Position numbers and translations under genes: made by a program
Part shown: one piece after another, positions 53,131 to 62,465 of the stretch
How positions within the stretch are numbered: position 1 is the stretch's first letter
Layout of the letters: the number at the start of each line of letters is the position of its first letter
Notes under the pieces: generated by a model
The model's database searches: none
What the model saw: the letters and a program-made list of their open reading frames with translations, nothing else
What the model was told of the DNA's origin: nothing
Assembly: GCF_001690985.1 (NCBI RefSeq)
Contig: NZ_MAJS01000046.1
Span: forward strand, 124,001 to 188,000
Reading direction: 5' to 3'
DNA: 64,000 bases
Source of the DNA: Aliivibrio sp. 1S175
GTDB taxonomy: Bacteria > Pseudomonadota > Gammaproteobacteria > Enterobacterales > Vibrionaceae

Positions 53131-54054
53131 ATGGTTAAGGTCTCTATTATTATTCCGACATATAACTGTTTACTTTTTTTACCAAAAGCGATTAACAGTG
53201 TACTTGAACAAACACATAAAAATATTGAGCTAATAATAATTAATGATAATAGTAATGATGGAACAACAGACTATTTAAATGAGTTAACTGATAAAAGAAT
53301 TAAAACAATAACGACGAATGGCGTAGGTGCTTCCCAAGCTCGAAATCTAGGCATTGCCAAAGCTTCAGGTGAGTTTGTTGCATTTTTAGATGCCGATGAT
53401 TTTTGGTTACCAGAAAAGCTGGCATTACAGTTAGCACTGCATACAACGTATCCTAATTTAGCGATGAGTTTTACTAATTATGATCATTTAACCGAAAGCT
53501 ACCAATCAATAGTCGATTGTTTTAGCTATTGGGAGCAATTTAAAGAACGAAAAGAAGAATTCATTATATTAACTAAACCTCTTGATTTCATTATTAAAAA
53601 TAACGTTGTTGGTACATCTACCGTTATGCTAAAAGCCAATGTATTAGACAAAATTAATTGGTTTGATGAGAGCTTAAAATATGGTGAAGATTGGGAATTA
53701 TGGCTAAGGATCTGTGAAAGCCATGACGTTGGTGTGCTGAATTCTGTTCAAACCGGTTATTTGATGCGTCAGAGTTCAACAACACAAACGGATGGATTGC
53801 GATTGAAAAATCTCAAATGCATTGAATCTATTTTGGATCATTATAAAAGTAAACAACAGCGTTGGAATTTGTCTTCTTCTGCTCTGAAAAACGCAAGAGC
53901 TAGAATTCTTGAAGGGTATGCTGATTATCACCGTGGTTTACAGCAGTACAGTTCTGCAATCGGATATGGTGTTTATTCGTTATTGCTTGTCCCTCAAAAG
54001 CGAAGAGTGCGTAGTTTGCTTGGTGACTGTAAAAACCTTTTACTGCCGACTTAA
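53131..54054 (+). CDS. GT2-family glycosyltransferase
   Basis: 307 residues from the ATG at 53131 (GAGAGG upstream; a GTG at 53122 is too close). GT-A fold: KVSIIIPTYNCLLFLPKAI, the nucleotide-sugar site and the metal motif FLDADDFWLPEKL, then YGEDWELWLRI, typical of family 2. It acts in the cytoplasm on a polysaccharide or lipid-linked acceptor. The flippase gene follows after 13 bases. Confidence 0.9.
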   Translation: MVKVSIIIPTYNCLLFLPKAINSVLEQTHKNIELIIINDNSNDGTTDYLNELTDKRIKTITTNGVGASQARNLGIAKASGEFVAFLDADDFWLPEKLALQLALHTTYPNLAMSFTNYDHLTESYQSIVDCFSYWEQFKERKEEFIILTKPLDFIIKNNVVGTSTVMLKANVLDKINWFDESLKYGEDWELWLRICESHDVGVLNSVQTGYLMRQSSTTQTDGLRLKNLKCIESILDHYKSKQQRWNLSSSALKNARARILEGYADYHRGLQQYSSAIGYGVYSLLLVPQKRRVRSLLGDCKNLLLPT

Positions 54055-54067
54055 ATAAGGAAGACAA

Positions 54068-55501
54068 ATGGACTCGCTAAAGCAACCAGCCTATTACGCA
54101 GTAGGGATCTTGATGATGAAAGGGATCTCACTCATTATGATCCCTTATATTACCCATAAAATGACGCTTGAAGAATACGGCTCTTTAGAGTCTTTAATCT
54201 TACTTGCTGATATAGGAACGATCTTGTTTGGGTTTGGTATTGTTGATGCAATGTACCGTTATGTCGGCGTATCTAAAGGAGAAGAAAAACGTAAGCTAAT
54301 ATCTAATTGCTTTACTTTAAGTGTATTTGTTTGTCTTGCTGGTGGTTTTTTAATGTTAATTAGCTTACCTGCATTATTAATGATATTACCGGTTAAATTT
54401 TCTGCCTATCAAATAGGCTTGCTACTTATACCAACGATGCTTGATGGCGTGATATCTATTCCTTTAACATTATTACGTATGAATGCAATGGCGAAGCGTT
54501 TTTGCTTTCTCAACGTATTTAAAGGTTTGCTACAAGCATTAATGACATTCTGTCTTTTAGAGGCTGGTTACGGTATTGACGGGGTTCTTATTTCAGGTGC
54601 GGTCTCAAGTATCATATTGTTGCTTTGTTTATTAGGTTATCAATGGAAAGAGATGGGACGGTTTGGTCACCTTAAATCGTCAAAATTGGTGTTGAGCTTT
54701 GGGCTTCCAGTGTTGGTCGGTGGTGCGTCCGTATATATGATTAATGGATTAGATAGATGGTTTTTAGCCAGTTTTGTCGGTGTAGAAGAACTCGCTGTGT
54801 ATGCCGTGAGTGCTAAATTTGCATTAATACTTGGATTAATCCTCCAACCTTATGCATTGTGGTGGTTCCCCAATCGTATTGCTATATTTCAGTCTGATAA
54901 TGGCAAACAACAATGTGCAGATAAATCCTTGCTTGGTGTAAATCTTGGCGTTGTTATGGGGACTTTTTTAATTCTAACCGCTCCTGGTGTTATTACATTA
55001 CTTCTACCGAGCAGTTATAGTTTAGCTGGCACTATTTCCGTCGTTTTACTCACTATCGGTATGATTAAGAATGCAGGGGATTATTTGAATTTTGGTTGTT
55101 ATAGCGGGAGTTCAAGTCATTCCCAGATGTGGGTACAAGGGCTTTGTGCTGTTGTTGCCGTTGCTGGGTATTTTGTTATTACCCCAATTTACGGTCTATG
55201 GGGGGTAGTAGGGGTTCTTGCTACCGCTTATACACTGCGCTTGGTTTTATTGTATATGGTTAGCCAATCTATGGAATACCTCCCTTATGACCATGTTAAA
55301 TGGATTATATGTATTGTGATTGCTTTACTGGCGATTACGTTAAATCATATTTTAAACAGGGTATTCGTTAGTGTTCCTGATCTTGTTCTTGGTATATTAG
55401 TTAGTGTTGTTGCTCTGCTGAGTTTTATTATGTGTGGCATTATTCCGTTCCCTAAGACTGGAATTATGGCGTTTAAACAGAACAAGAACAGTCTCCAATA
55501 A
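54068..55501 (+). CDS. Wzx-like polysaccharide flippase (MOP/MATE superfamily)
   Basis: 477 residues, about twelve to fourteen membrane spans. The N-terminal region (GISLIMIPYITHKMTLEEYG, SLESLILLADIG) is typical of O-antigen/teichoic-acid exporters. It would move lipid-linked oligosaccharide across the inner membrane. AGGAAGA precedes the ATG. With the two glycosyltransferases it forms a small surface-polysaccharide unit. Confidence 0.88.
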   Translation: MDSLKQPAYYAVGILMMKGISLIMIPYITHKMTLEEYGSLESLILLADIGTILFGFGIVDAMYRYVGVSKGEEKRKLISNCFTLSVFVCLAGGFLMLISLPALLMILPVKFSAYQIGLLLIPTMLDGVISIPLTLLRMNAMAKRFCFLNVFKGLLQALMTFCLLEAGYGIDGVLISGAVSSIILLLCLLGYQWKEMGRFGHLKSSKLVLSFGLPVLVGGASVYMINGLDRWFLASFVGVEELAVYAVSAKFALILGLILQPYALWWFPNRIAIFQSDNGKQQCADKSLLGVNLGVVMGTFLILTAPGVITLLLPSSYSLAGTISVVLLTIGMIKNAGDYLNFGCYSGSSSHSQMWVQGLCAVVAVAGYFVITPIYGLWGVVGVLATAYTLRLVLLYMVSQSMEYLPYDHVKWIICIVIALLAITLNHILNRVFVSVPDLVLGILVSVVALLSFIMCGIIPFPKTGIMAFKQNKNSLQ

Positions 55502-55640
55502 GTACCTTCTGTATCTACAGACATACATTATGAATTGACGGGTGTTTTTTGTTCTCTTTTTAATCACTGAATGTTAAGTTTGAAATGTATGACGCAGTAA
55601 TAAATATATTAATAAGACGTAGATTATAAAAGGGACGAAT

Positions 55641-56534
55641 TTGCAAAACGTATTTAGAGAAAAGATCGCGACTACTATATATACCTTTATTGCTCTTCTC
55701 GCGTTTGCAGCTAATTCAGTTTTATGCCGCATGGCGTTAAAGGGGGAGATGATAGATGTATCTAGCTTTACTATTATTCGCCTTCTTTCTGGAGTGCTAA
55801 TGTTTACGGTTTTGCTTAGTTTTACATCGAATCGAACTCAAAAAAAGCTTAAACAGAATGAAAGGCGTTGGCAGTCTTCGATATTACTCTTTGTTTATGC
55901 GATTACCTTTTCATTGGCTTATGTCTCACTAGATACGGGAACGGGGGCGTTGGTTTTATTTGGTGCCGTTCAATTGACCATGATTGTGTATAACGTGCTT
56001 AAAGGAAGTAAGTTGCATTTTTTTGAATGGTTTGGTATCGCTATCTCTTTTTCCGGCTTAGTCTATTTAGTATATCCTACATTAACGACTCCAACTGCGT
56101 CTGGTTTTGTGTTAATGCTCGTCTCTGGCATTGCATGGGGAGGATATACGTTATTTGGTAAACAGTCGACAACGCCTCTTATTGATACGGCGTCTAATTT
56201 TACATATACCATCCCTTTAGTGTTAATACTGTGCCTGTTTTCTATATCAACGCTAGAACTTTCAAATAAAGGAATAATACTGGCAGTTATGTCAGGGGCT
56301 TTTGCGTCTGCATTAGGATATACGATATGGTACCTAGCCCTTAGAGGGTTGTCTTCAACTCAAGCTGCGGTAGTCCAATTATCTGTTCCTGTAATTGCCG
56401 CGATTGGAGGGGTGATATTTGTCTCTGACCCTATTTCTGAAAGATTAGTTCTCGCTTGTATCCTTGTGTTAGGTGGGATATTCATTGTTGTGGCTAGTGG
56501 AATTAGAATTGATAATCAAAAAGATAACCGCTAA
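55641..56534 (+). CDS. EamA/DMT-family transporter
   Basis: 297 residues from a TTG with AAAGGGACGA upstream. Ten membrane spans in two EamA repeats; ends of the second repeat read LRGLSSTQAAVVQLSVPVIA then GGVIFVSDPISERL, a standard DMT pattern. Substrate unknown, often amino acids or metabolites. Its stop codon lies in the loop of a 10-bp hairpin. Confidence 0.88.
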   Translation: MQNVFREKIATTIYTFIALLAFAANSVLCRMALKGEMIDVSSFTIIRLLSGVLMFTVLLSFTSNRTQKKLKQNERRWQSSILLFVYAITFSLAYVSLDTGTGALVLFGAVQLTMIVYNVLKGSKLHFFEWFGIAISFSGLVYLVYPTLTTPTASGFVLMLVSGIAWGGYTLFGKQSTTPLIDTASNFTYTIPLVLILCLFSISTLELSNKGIILAVMSGAFASALGYTIWYLALRGLSSTQAAVVQLSVPVIAAIGGVIFVSDPISERLVLACILVLGGIFIVVASGIRIDNQKDNR

Positions 56535-56549
56535 TCTGTCGGTTATCTT
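56521..56549. repeat. 10-bp perfect hairpin spanning the EamA stop codon
   Basis: AAGATAACCG / CGGTTATCTT with a nine-base loop that contains the TAA stop. A T run is present only on the minus-strand side, so it is not a clear terminator for the plus-strand gene. Confidence 0.6.
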
Positions 56550-56603
56550 GATACGAACATGATGAAGTTTTAACATTGTTTTTTTTATAAGTAGGGATCA
56601 AAA

Positions 56604-56999
56604 ATGTCAGGAATTACTGATTTAGACGTATTATTAGCATCAATGTCCCCAAAATTAATGGATGGTGAGTATGTGTTTTGTACGGTACAAGGCTCACTGG
56701 CTGAGTATGTTAAATATAATCCATTAGCTACATATCAAGAACATGAGGGCCTAACGTTAGTACTGCCGCTAAAAGAAGCAAACACAGGCAATTTTGAATT
56801 CGATGGTGTTTATAAATTAATTACCTTAATGATTCATTCCAGTTTAGATGCAGTAGGCTTAACGGCAGCAGTAGCGAGTAAGCTAAAAGATCATGGGATT
56901 AGTGCTAATGTTATTGCCGCTTATTATCATGACCATATTTTTATTCAAAAAGACAAAGCAGTTCTTGCGTTAAAGGCGCTAAACGAATTTAGTCAATAA
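56604..56999 (+). CDS. ACT-domain-containing protein
   Basis: 131 residues. ITDLDVLLASMSPKLMDGEY begins the family's first domain, and LIHSSLDAVGLTAAVASKL with HGISANVIAAYYHDHIFI is an ACT-like domain. Likely a small-molecule (amino acid) binding regulator in the cytoplasm; no target is known. AGGGAT precedes the ATG. Confidence 0.82.
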   Translation: MSGITDLDVLLASMSPKLMDGEYVFCTVQGSLAEYVKYNPLATYQEHEGLTLVLPLKEANTGNFEFDGVYKLITLMIHSSLDAVGLTAAVASKLKDHGISANVIAAYYHDHIFIQKDKAVLALKALNEFSQ

Positions 57000-57019
57000 A
57001 CATAAACATAAACATAAAC
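56996..57019 (+). repeat. Tandem hexamer ATAAAC x4
   Basis: Four perfect copies of ATAAAC plus a partial fifth. The first copy contains the stop codon of the ACT gene and the array ends about 16 bases before the lipoprotein start. Confidence 0.95.
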
Positions 57020-57035
57020 ATAAGATGGACATTAA

Positions 57036-57530
57036 ATGAGAACGCGTAATTTGGGCTCCGTGCTAATGGTATTTTTAACTGGATGCAGTGCTCATTTAGA
57101 CCCTCTTGATGGGCCGATTTCGATTTTTGATATTAAGCCTCAGGTATTCACTTATACAGAGTTGAATAGCACTCAAGATATCTTGTGGGAAAAAGCTCGA
57201 CGCCACATTATGTCTACTTATGGTAAAAGTCAGCCAATCTTGCGAGTTGAAAACAAATCGAGAGGAGCCTTACTTGGTAAAGGGGTTATTCGATGGAAAA
57301 TATCGACATCTACCAGTAATACATATTGTAACTCTGAATACGATGTTCGATTTATGAGTAGAGATAACAAAGCACGCTTGCAGTTACTGCTTTTGCCTAA
57401 TGTGTCAGGTGATTCTGAATGTGATAATTTAGGGCTGCCTTCTAAATATGGTTATGAACAGATACTTAATAAATTTGAGTTCATGTCTAATAACCTTGAA
57501 TTGGCGTTAACCACTCAATCTAAAATCTAA
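57036..57530 (+). CDS. Putative lipoprotein, unknown function
   Basis: 164 residues. Signal with lipobox LTGC (VLMVFLTGCSAHLDP). Two further cysteines (NTYCNSEYD and SECDN) could pair in the periplasm. The body is mixed alpha/beta (FTYTELNSTQDILWEKARRH). I do not recognise a family. A hexamer repeat lies in its leader. Confidence 0.7.
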   Translation: MRTRNLGSVLMVFLTGCSAHLDPLDGPISIFDIKPQVFTYTELNSTQDILWEKARRHIMSTYGKSQPILRVENKSRGALLGKGVIRWKISTSTSNTYCNSEYDVRFMSRDNKARLQLLLLPNVSGDSECDNLGLPSKYGYEQILNKFEFMSNNLELALTTQSKI

Positions 57531-57642
57531 TCAATTACCTTCAATATTAATGTCGTTGTAATTTATTTCTTAATCATCACTGTGTTGAGCCATCTCCTTA
57601 TCCTAGACTGACTACCATGGACAGTAAAAGAGAGGGATTTCA

Positions 57643-60369
57643 ATGGGAGTTAAGAGCACGATCACAACAATTATTTCTATCGGTTTTAGCTTGTTGTTAC
57701 TAACGACAAATTCAGTTTTTTCTGAATCGACAGACTTTTCTTTGCCTAATCACAAACCCCTTCCTTACTTTGATGAATGGCCACAAATACAGAGTGCGAT
57801 CCCAAAGCGCGATTATATTGAAGAAAGAGTCTCTGATATTGTGGCTCAAATGACCCTTGGTGAAAAAGTGGGTCAAATGATCATGCCTGAATACCGTCAA
57901 ATAACCCCAGAAGAAGCGAAACTGTATAAAATTGGTTCAGTACTTAATGGTGGTGGTGGTTGGCCTAATGAAAATAAGCATGCATCAGCTATGGATTGGG
58001 CTTTGCAATCAGATCAATATTGGATTGCTTTAGATGAGGCTTATGCTGGTCGAGGGTTTAAAGTTCCATTTTTATGGGCAACCGATGCCGTTCATGGGAA
58101 CAATAATGTCTATGGAGCCACATTATTTCCTCATAACATTGGATTAGGCGCGGCAAATAACCCTGAACTACTGTTTGAAATTGGCCGAGTGACGGCAAAA
58201 GAAGTCGCAGCGACAGGGCTTGACTTGACCTTTGCTCCAACCGTTGCCACACCGCGAGACTATCGTTGGGGAAGAGTGTATGAAGGGTATTCTGAGATCC
58301 CCGACATTACCTATCAATACGCGAGTGCGATTGTTCAAGGCTTACAAGGAAATGAAAAAGAGCTGCGCTCTGAGACTCAAGTGTTATCTACCGTAAAGCA
58401 CTGGCTTGGTGATGGTGGGACATATAACGGGGTTGATCGCGGTATCAATTACTACACAGAAGATCATTTACGTAATATTCATGCAATGGGCTATTTCTCT
58501 GCACTTGAAGCGGGCGCGCAAGTGGTTATGACGTCATTTAACTCTTGGCAGAATAACCATAAAGACAAATCAACGACCGCAACAGAGATAAGTAATGATC
58601 GGTTTGGTAAGCTTCATGGCAGTCATTATCTGATTACTGACGTATTAAAAGAAAAAATGGGGTTTGATGGCATAGTCGTTACCGATTGGAATGGTCATGG
58701 AGAAGTCAAAGGCTGCACTAACATGAGTTGCCCTAAAGCGGTGAATGCGGGTAATGATTTATTCATGGTGACAGACAATAAAGATTGGAAAGCCTTCTAT
58801 AAAAATGTGATTAAACAAGTTAAAGATGGGCAAATATCAATGGAACGAATTGATGATGCCGTTACTCGTATTTTACGCGTTAAGATGCGAGCGGGGTTAT
58901 GGGAGAAACCGAGACCGTCTTATCGACGTCTTGCTGGCGAGCAACAATTACTAGGAGCGATTGAACACCGTAAAGTCGCTCGACAAGCCGTAAGTGAATC
59001 TCTGGTCTTATTGAAAAATGAAAACCAAATATTGCCATTTAAACAACGTAATCAGAGTTATTTGGTAGTAGGAAGTGCCGCGAATGACCTTCAAAAACAG
59101 ACCGGCGGTTGGACGCTAACTTGGCAAGGGAATGAAAATAAATCACAGGATTTTGTTAATGCAACCACGACATTAGATGCGTTTAGAGAAATGGTTGGAG
59201 ATAAGTATGTATATACCGCTGTCAATCAAGCGCCGATGGATGCTATTGCCGTCGTAGTGATTGGTGAAGACCCTTATGCAGAAATGTATGGTGACATTAA
59301 AGCACACCAAACGTTGGCATATTCAGAGTTAAAACCAAGTTATGCAAAAGACTTACAACTAATTGAACGTCTTAAAAAGAAAGGTTTTATTGTAGTAACC
59401 ATCTTGTTCTCTGGTCGTCCTTTGTATATTAATCCTGAATTAGCATTATCCGATGCTTTTGTTGCTGCGTGGCTACCAGGAACAGAAGGCGGTGGCATTA
59501 CCGATGTTTTATTTGCTAAAGAGGGCGCTGACTTTACAGGTAAACTGTCTTACTCTTGGCCAAACAGTAAATGCATGACCACCATTAATCAGAACAGCCA
59601 AAATATACCCCATTATCAGGTTCCAGAGTTTGAGCAAGATACCAAAGCGTTTGTTCCATTGTTCCCATACGGATATGGATTAAACTATTCTTCTAAACCA
59701 AAGGCACCAACCAGTCCTGCTTTATTTATGGATAAACGTCAGTGGGGTTGTGGTGAAACAAAAGTAAAAGATCGTCCAACGACGGATCTTGAAATATTCA
59801 ATCGAGAAGCGACTACCACATTTGTGCCTAAGATGAGCGGGCAAGTGACAAAATGGAAAGGAACGTTTATCTCTCGTTCTAAAAAGATCGACGTTGGTAG
59901 TGCTTCAAGCTTGCCTCTTAATTATAAACATCAGCAAGACGCATTAAGAATGGATTTTGGAAAACAACTTCCTATGCAATTTTATCTGCAAACGCCCGAT
60001 AAAAGAGGGATAGATATGCGTCATTATTTAGCCGCTAACTCAACATTAGAATTTGATATCGCGGTGAAAGGTGAGATCCCTATGTCACTGAAACTGGCCA
60101 CTCACTGTGTTTACCCTTGCGGTGCGATGGCTCTGATACAAAAAGAATTAAAAGCTATTGTTGAAGCATCCAATTCTGAATGGGTAACGATGAAAGTGCC
60201 TTTACGTTGTTTTGCAGATAACGGGGTGAATTTCTCAAGCATTAATACGCCCTTTCTTTTATATTCTGACGAACCGTTTGAGTTTGATATCGGTGAAATT
60301 CGGTATGTACCTAGTGGCGAGGAAGTAGAAAAAGAGGTGGTGGATTGTGATATTTTTAAGTCGATTTAA
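57643..60369 (+). CDS. Exported GH3 glycoside hydrolase (1,4-beta-glucan glucohydrolase, ExoP-like)
   Basis: 908 residues. Signal peptide (TTIISIGFSLLLLTTNSVFS). The GH3 TIM barrel holds VKHWLGDGG (K252-H253) and GFDGIVVTDWNGHG with the nucleophile D348; the alpha/beta sandwich domain follows (VSESLVLLKNENQILPF, VAAWLPGTEGGG). A C-terminal jelly-roll domain of about 200 residues is like that of the marine ExoP enzymes. It should remove glucose from beta-glucans in the periplasm. GAGAGGG precedes the ATG. Not linked to other sugar genes. Confidence 0.93.
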   Translation: MGVKSTITTIISIGFSLLLLTTNSVFSESTDFSLPNHKPLPYFDEWPQIQSAIPKRDYIEERVSDIVAQMTLGEKVGQMIMPEYRQITPEEAKLYKIGSVLNGGGGWPNENKHASAMDWALQSDQYWIALDEAYAGRGFKVPFLWATDAVHGNNNVYGATLFPHNIGLGAANNPELLFEIGRVTAKEVAATGLDLTFAPTVATPRDYRWGRVYEGYSEIPDITYQYASAIVQGLQGNEKELRSETQVLSTVKHWLGDGGTYNGVDRGINYYTEDHLRNIHAMGYFSALEAGAQVVMTSFNSWQNNHKDKSTTATEISNDRFGKLHGSHYLITDVLKEKMGFDGIVVTDWNGHGEVKGCTNMSCPKAVNAGNDLFMVTDNKDWKAFYKNVIKQVKDGQISMERIDDAVTRILRVKMRAGLWEKPRPSYRRLAGEQQLLGAIEHRKVARQAVSESLVLLKNENQILPFKQRNQSYLVVGSAANDLQKQTGGWTLTWQGNENKSQDFVNATTTLDAFREMVGDKYVYTAVNQAPMDAIAVVVIGEDPYAEMYGDIKAHQTLAYSELKPSYAKDLQLIERLKKKGFIVVTILFSGRPLYINPELALSDAFVAAWLPGTEGGGITDVLFAKEGADFTGKLSYSWPNSKCMTTINQNSQNIPHYQVPEFEQDTKAFVPLFPYGYGLNYSSKPKAPTSPALFMDKRQWGCGETKVKDRPTTDLEIFNREATTTFVPKMSGQVTKWKGTFISRSKKIDVGSASSLPLNYKHQQDALRMDFGKQLPMQFYLQTPDKRGIDMRHYLAANSTLEFDIAVKGEIPMSLKLATHCVYPCGAMALIQKELKAIVEASNSEWVTMKVPLRCFADNGVNFSSINTPFLLYSDEPFEFDIGEIRYVPSGEEVEKEVVDCDIFKSI

Positions 60370-60541
60370 TATCAATTAATGCTTTAGTTAACAATGAAAT
60401 TAATAATAATGATTACATTCTTTTATTTCAGTAACTTAGGTGGTAGATTGAGGTTATCGTTAAGGCTTGTTGATAGTCATTGACGTGTAAGTTGAACGGG
60501 TATTGGAATTATTTAAGCTCAATAAGTACAAGGATTAAGTT

Positions 60542-60823
60542 ATGAATGTGGATAAAGCAAAAAAGCGTATAGCAAAGCAAGTTAAAAAAGGCTTCAAAGG
60601 ATATCCTCAGCTTTCTCTATCTTATTTCGGTAAAACATCTGAACTAGCAACAGAGGTGGTTGTTACGTTTATTTTGGAAGAAGGCGCAGAGCCTCAAGAG
60701 CAAAAATTTGTCAGTGAAACCAATGTCCGAGAAGATGAAACCATTCAATCTGTCTTAGTTAAGATTATCGATCGTGCTGATGCAAATAGCGTAATGGAAG
60801 TGGAAGGAACCGCGATTATTTAA
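60542..60823 (+). CDS. Hypothetical small protein
   Basis: 93 residues. A basic helix (DKAKKRIAKQVKKGFKGYP) is followed by strands (LATEVVVTFILEEGAEPQEQ, VMEVEGTAII). AAGGAT precedes the ATG. I do not recognise a family; a terminator hairpin follows. Confidence 0.72.
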   Translation: MNVDKAKKRIAKQVKKGFKGYPQLSLSYFGKTSELATEVVVTFILEEGAEPQEQKFVSETNVREDETIQSVLVKIIDRADANSVMEVEGTAII

Positions 60824-60846
60824 CTTCTAATATAGGTTCAATCAGA

Positions 60847-60892
60847 CCAATGACACGGCGAAGGTTTATTCAAACAGTGTCATTGGCTTTTT
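60847..60892 (+). terminator. Terminator after the small protein gene
   Basis: CCAATGACAC / GTGTCATTGG, ten perfect pairs, then CTTTTTC. Confidence 0.85.
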
Positions 60893-60910
60893 CGGGTTAA
60901 GCGTGAATTT

Positions 60911-61174
60911 ATGAATAAAGCAACAATCATGGGAATGGTCATGTCATTTTTAGGCTTAATCGGGCTTATTATTGCGATGTCCCTTGGTTCTCATTTTCCG
61001 ATATATCAGTGGCCTTACGAAGCATTTCAAGGTATTGCTTTTGCTTTATCCTTTGGGCTAGGATTATCCGTGATTATAAGTTACGTTGTAACCTGTGTTC
61101 TATTTGTCATAGTCGCGAGTGTTTTCTTTATGTTAGGTGCTAAATTATCGCATTGCCTGTTTCGTACTAAGTGA
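60911..61174 (+). CDS. Small integral membrane protein
   Basis: 87 residues with two or three hydrophobic spans (MGMVMSFLGLIGLIIAMSLG, IAFALSFGLGLSVIISYVV, FVIVASVFFMLGA). Unknown family. The ribosome site is weak. Confidence 0.6.
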   Translation: MNKATIMGMVMSFLGLIGLIIAMSLGSHFPIYQWPYEAFQGIAFALSFGLGLSVIISYVVTCVLFVIVASVFFMLGAKLSHCLFRTK

Positions 61175-61281
61175 TGTCAAAGTAAAATAATCAGATTAAT
61201 AAGCGTGTGTCACGTTCCGTGCTTTTGATGTTGAGTATAATTCTAAGATAACTGTTTTTATTAAACTTTCTGGAATTTTAA

Positions 61282-61827
61282 ATGACTGAAAAAGAAAAGA
61301 TGCTATCTGGCCTTCCGTACGATGCTTGGGATAAAACACTATTAAATGATCGCATGAATGCGAAGGCAGTTTGCCATAAATTTAACCTAGCAGATCCAAC
61401 TCAACTAAATGAAAGAATGGCTATTCTAAAAGGGCTTTTATGTATTAAAGACCAAGCTCACATGGAACCTAACTTTTTTTGTGACTATGGCTATAATATT
61501 GAAATTGGCAGCAACTTTTACTCAAATCATAACCTGACGATTGTTGATGTATGCAAAGTGACGATTGGTAATAACGTGTTATTTGGTCCGCATGTAATGA
61601 TCTCAACGGGTACTCATCCTTTAGACTCGATTGAGCGCCAAAAAACAGAATATGGTGTGAGTATTTCTATCGGTAATGATGTATGGGTAGGGGGCAATGT
61701 CTCTATCTTACCCGGTGTGAAGATAGGTAATAATTGTGTGATTGGGGCTGGCAGTGTTGTCAATCGTGATATACCCGATAACAGCGTTGCGGTTGGAAAC
61801 CCTTGCCGAGTGATTAAATCCATTTAA
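61282..61827 (+). CDS. Maltose/galactoside O-acetyltransferase (LacA/Maa family)
   Basis: 181 residues. An N-terminal Maa domain (MLSGLPYDAWDKTLLNDRM) and a left-handed beta-helix of hexapeptide repeats (ISIGNDVWVGGNVSILPGVK, IGNNCVIGAGSVV) with the catalytic histidine in STGTHPLD. It acetylates sugars with acetyl-CoA in the cytoplasm. A terminator follows. Confidence 0.93.
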   Translation: MTEKEKMLSGLPYDAWDKTLLNDRMNAKAVCHKFNLADPTQLNERMAILKGLLCIKDQAHMEPNFFCDYGYNIEIGSNFYSNHNLTIVDVCKVTIGNNVLFGPHVMISTGTHPLDSIERQKTEYGVSISIGNDVWVGGNVSILPGVKIGNNCVIGAGSVVNRDIPDNSVAVGNPCRVIKSI

Positions 61828-61852
61828 ATAACAAAAAAATACCGTATTTATT

Positions 61853-61888
61853 ACACCCAGGGACCTTAGGTTGTTGGGTGTTTTTTTT
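61853..61888 (+). terminator. Terminator after the O-acetyltransferase gene
   Basis: ACACCCA / TGGGTGT with a run of eight T. Confidence 0.85.
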
Positions 61889-62022
61889 ATTTAGAACAAA
61901 ATGATACTACGTCACATTATGAGTGAGAATTTTGTCATAGTTTTAAACTCTTACCTATATTTCACATAAGTAGAACCCATATGATGTAAATTAATGGAAT
62001 TATAAATATTAGGATAATGATG

Positions 62023-62448
62023 ATGAGACAAAAAACATTACGCTTACTTTTAGTTTCTACAATGAGTTATAGTGCCTTTTTTTCAGGAACGGTAATGGCA
62101 CAAACGGCATCTCTTACGGATTGCAGTGCTAACGTTGGTTGTGATCAGAAAAGTTGTGAAATTGAAAAACAGATCTCTTTTGCTAAAGAGAATGGAAATG
62201 AACACCAATTAAAAGGATTAAATATTGCGCTTGAAGAAGTGAATACCTATTGTACTGATGAGAACATTAAAGACGATTTAAAAGAAGAGATTGAAGAACT
62301 GAATGAGGAAATTGCGGAAGACCATTCAGATTTGATTGAAGCGAAGCAAGATCAAAAAGCAGATAAAGTAGATAAATATCAACGTAAGATTAAAGAAAAA
62401 GAGCAAGAGATAGAAAAGCTTAAAAAAGAATTGATGAGAATTAAATAA
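62023..62448 (+). CDS. DUF1090 (YqjC-like) periplasmic protein
   Basis: 141 residues from the third of three ATGs in a row, best spaced from the AGGA. Signal peptide (LLLVSTMSYSAFFSGTVMAQ, cleavage after VMA). The mature part starts with paired cysteines (CSANVGCDQKSCEIEKQI) and continues as a long charged helix/coiled coil to the end (KYQRKIKEKEQEIEKLKKEL), as in DUF1090. Function unknown. Confidence 0.85.
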   Translation: MRQKTLRLLLVSTMSYSAFFSGTVMAQTASLTDCSANVGCDQKSCEIEKQISFAKENGNEHQLKGLNIALEEVNTYCTDENIKDDLKEEIEELNEEIAEDHSDLIEAKQDQKADKVDKYQRKIKEKEQEIEKLKKELMRIK

Positions 62449-62465
62449 AAATCAGAGGTCGGATA

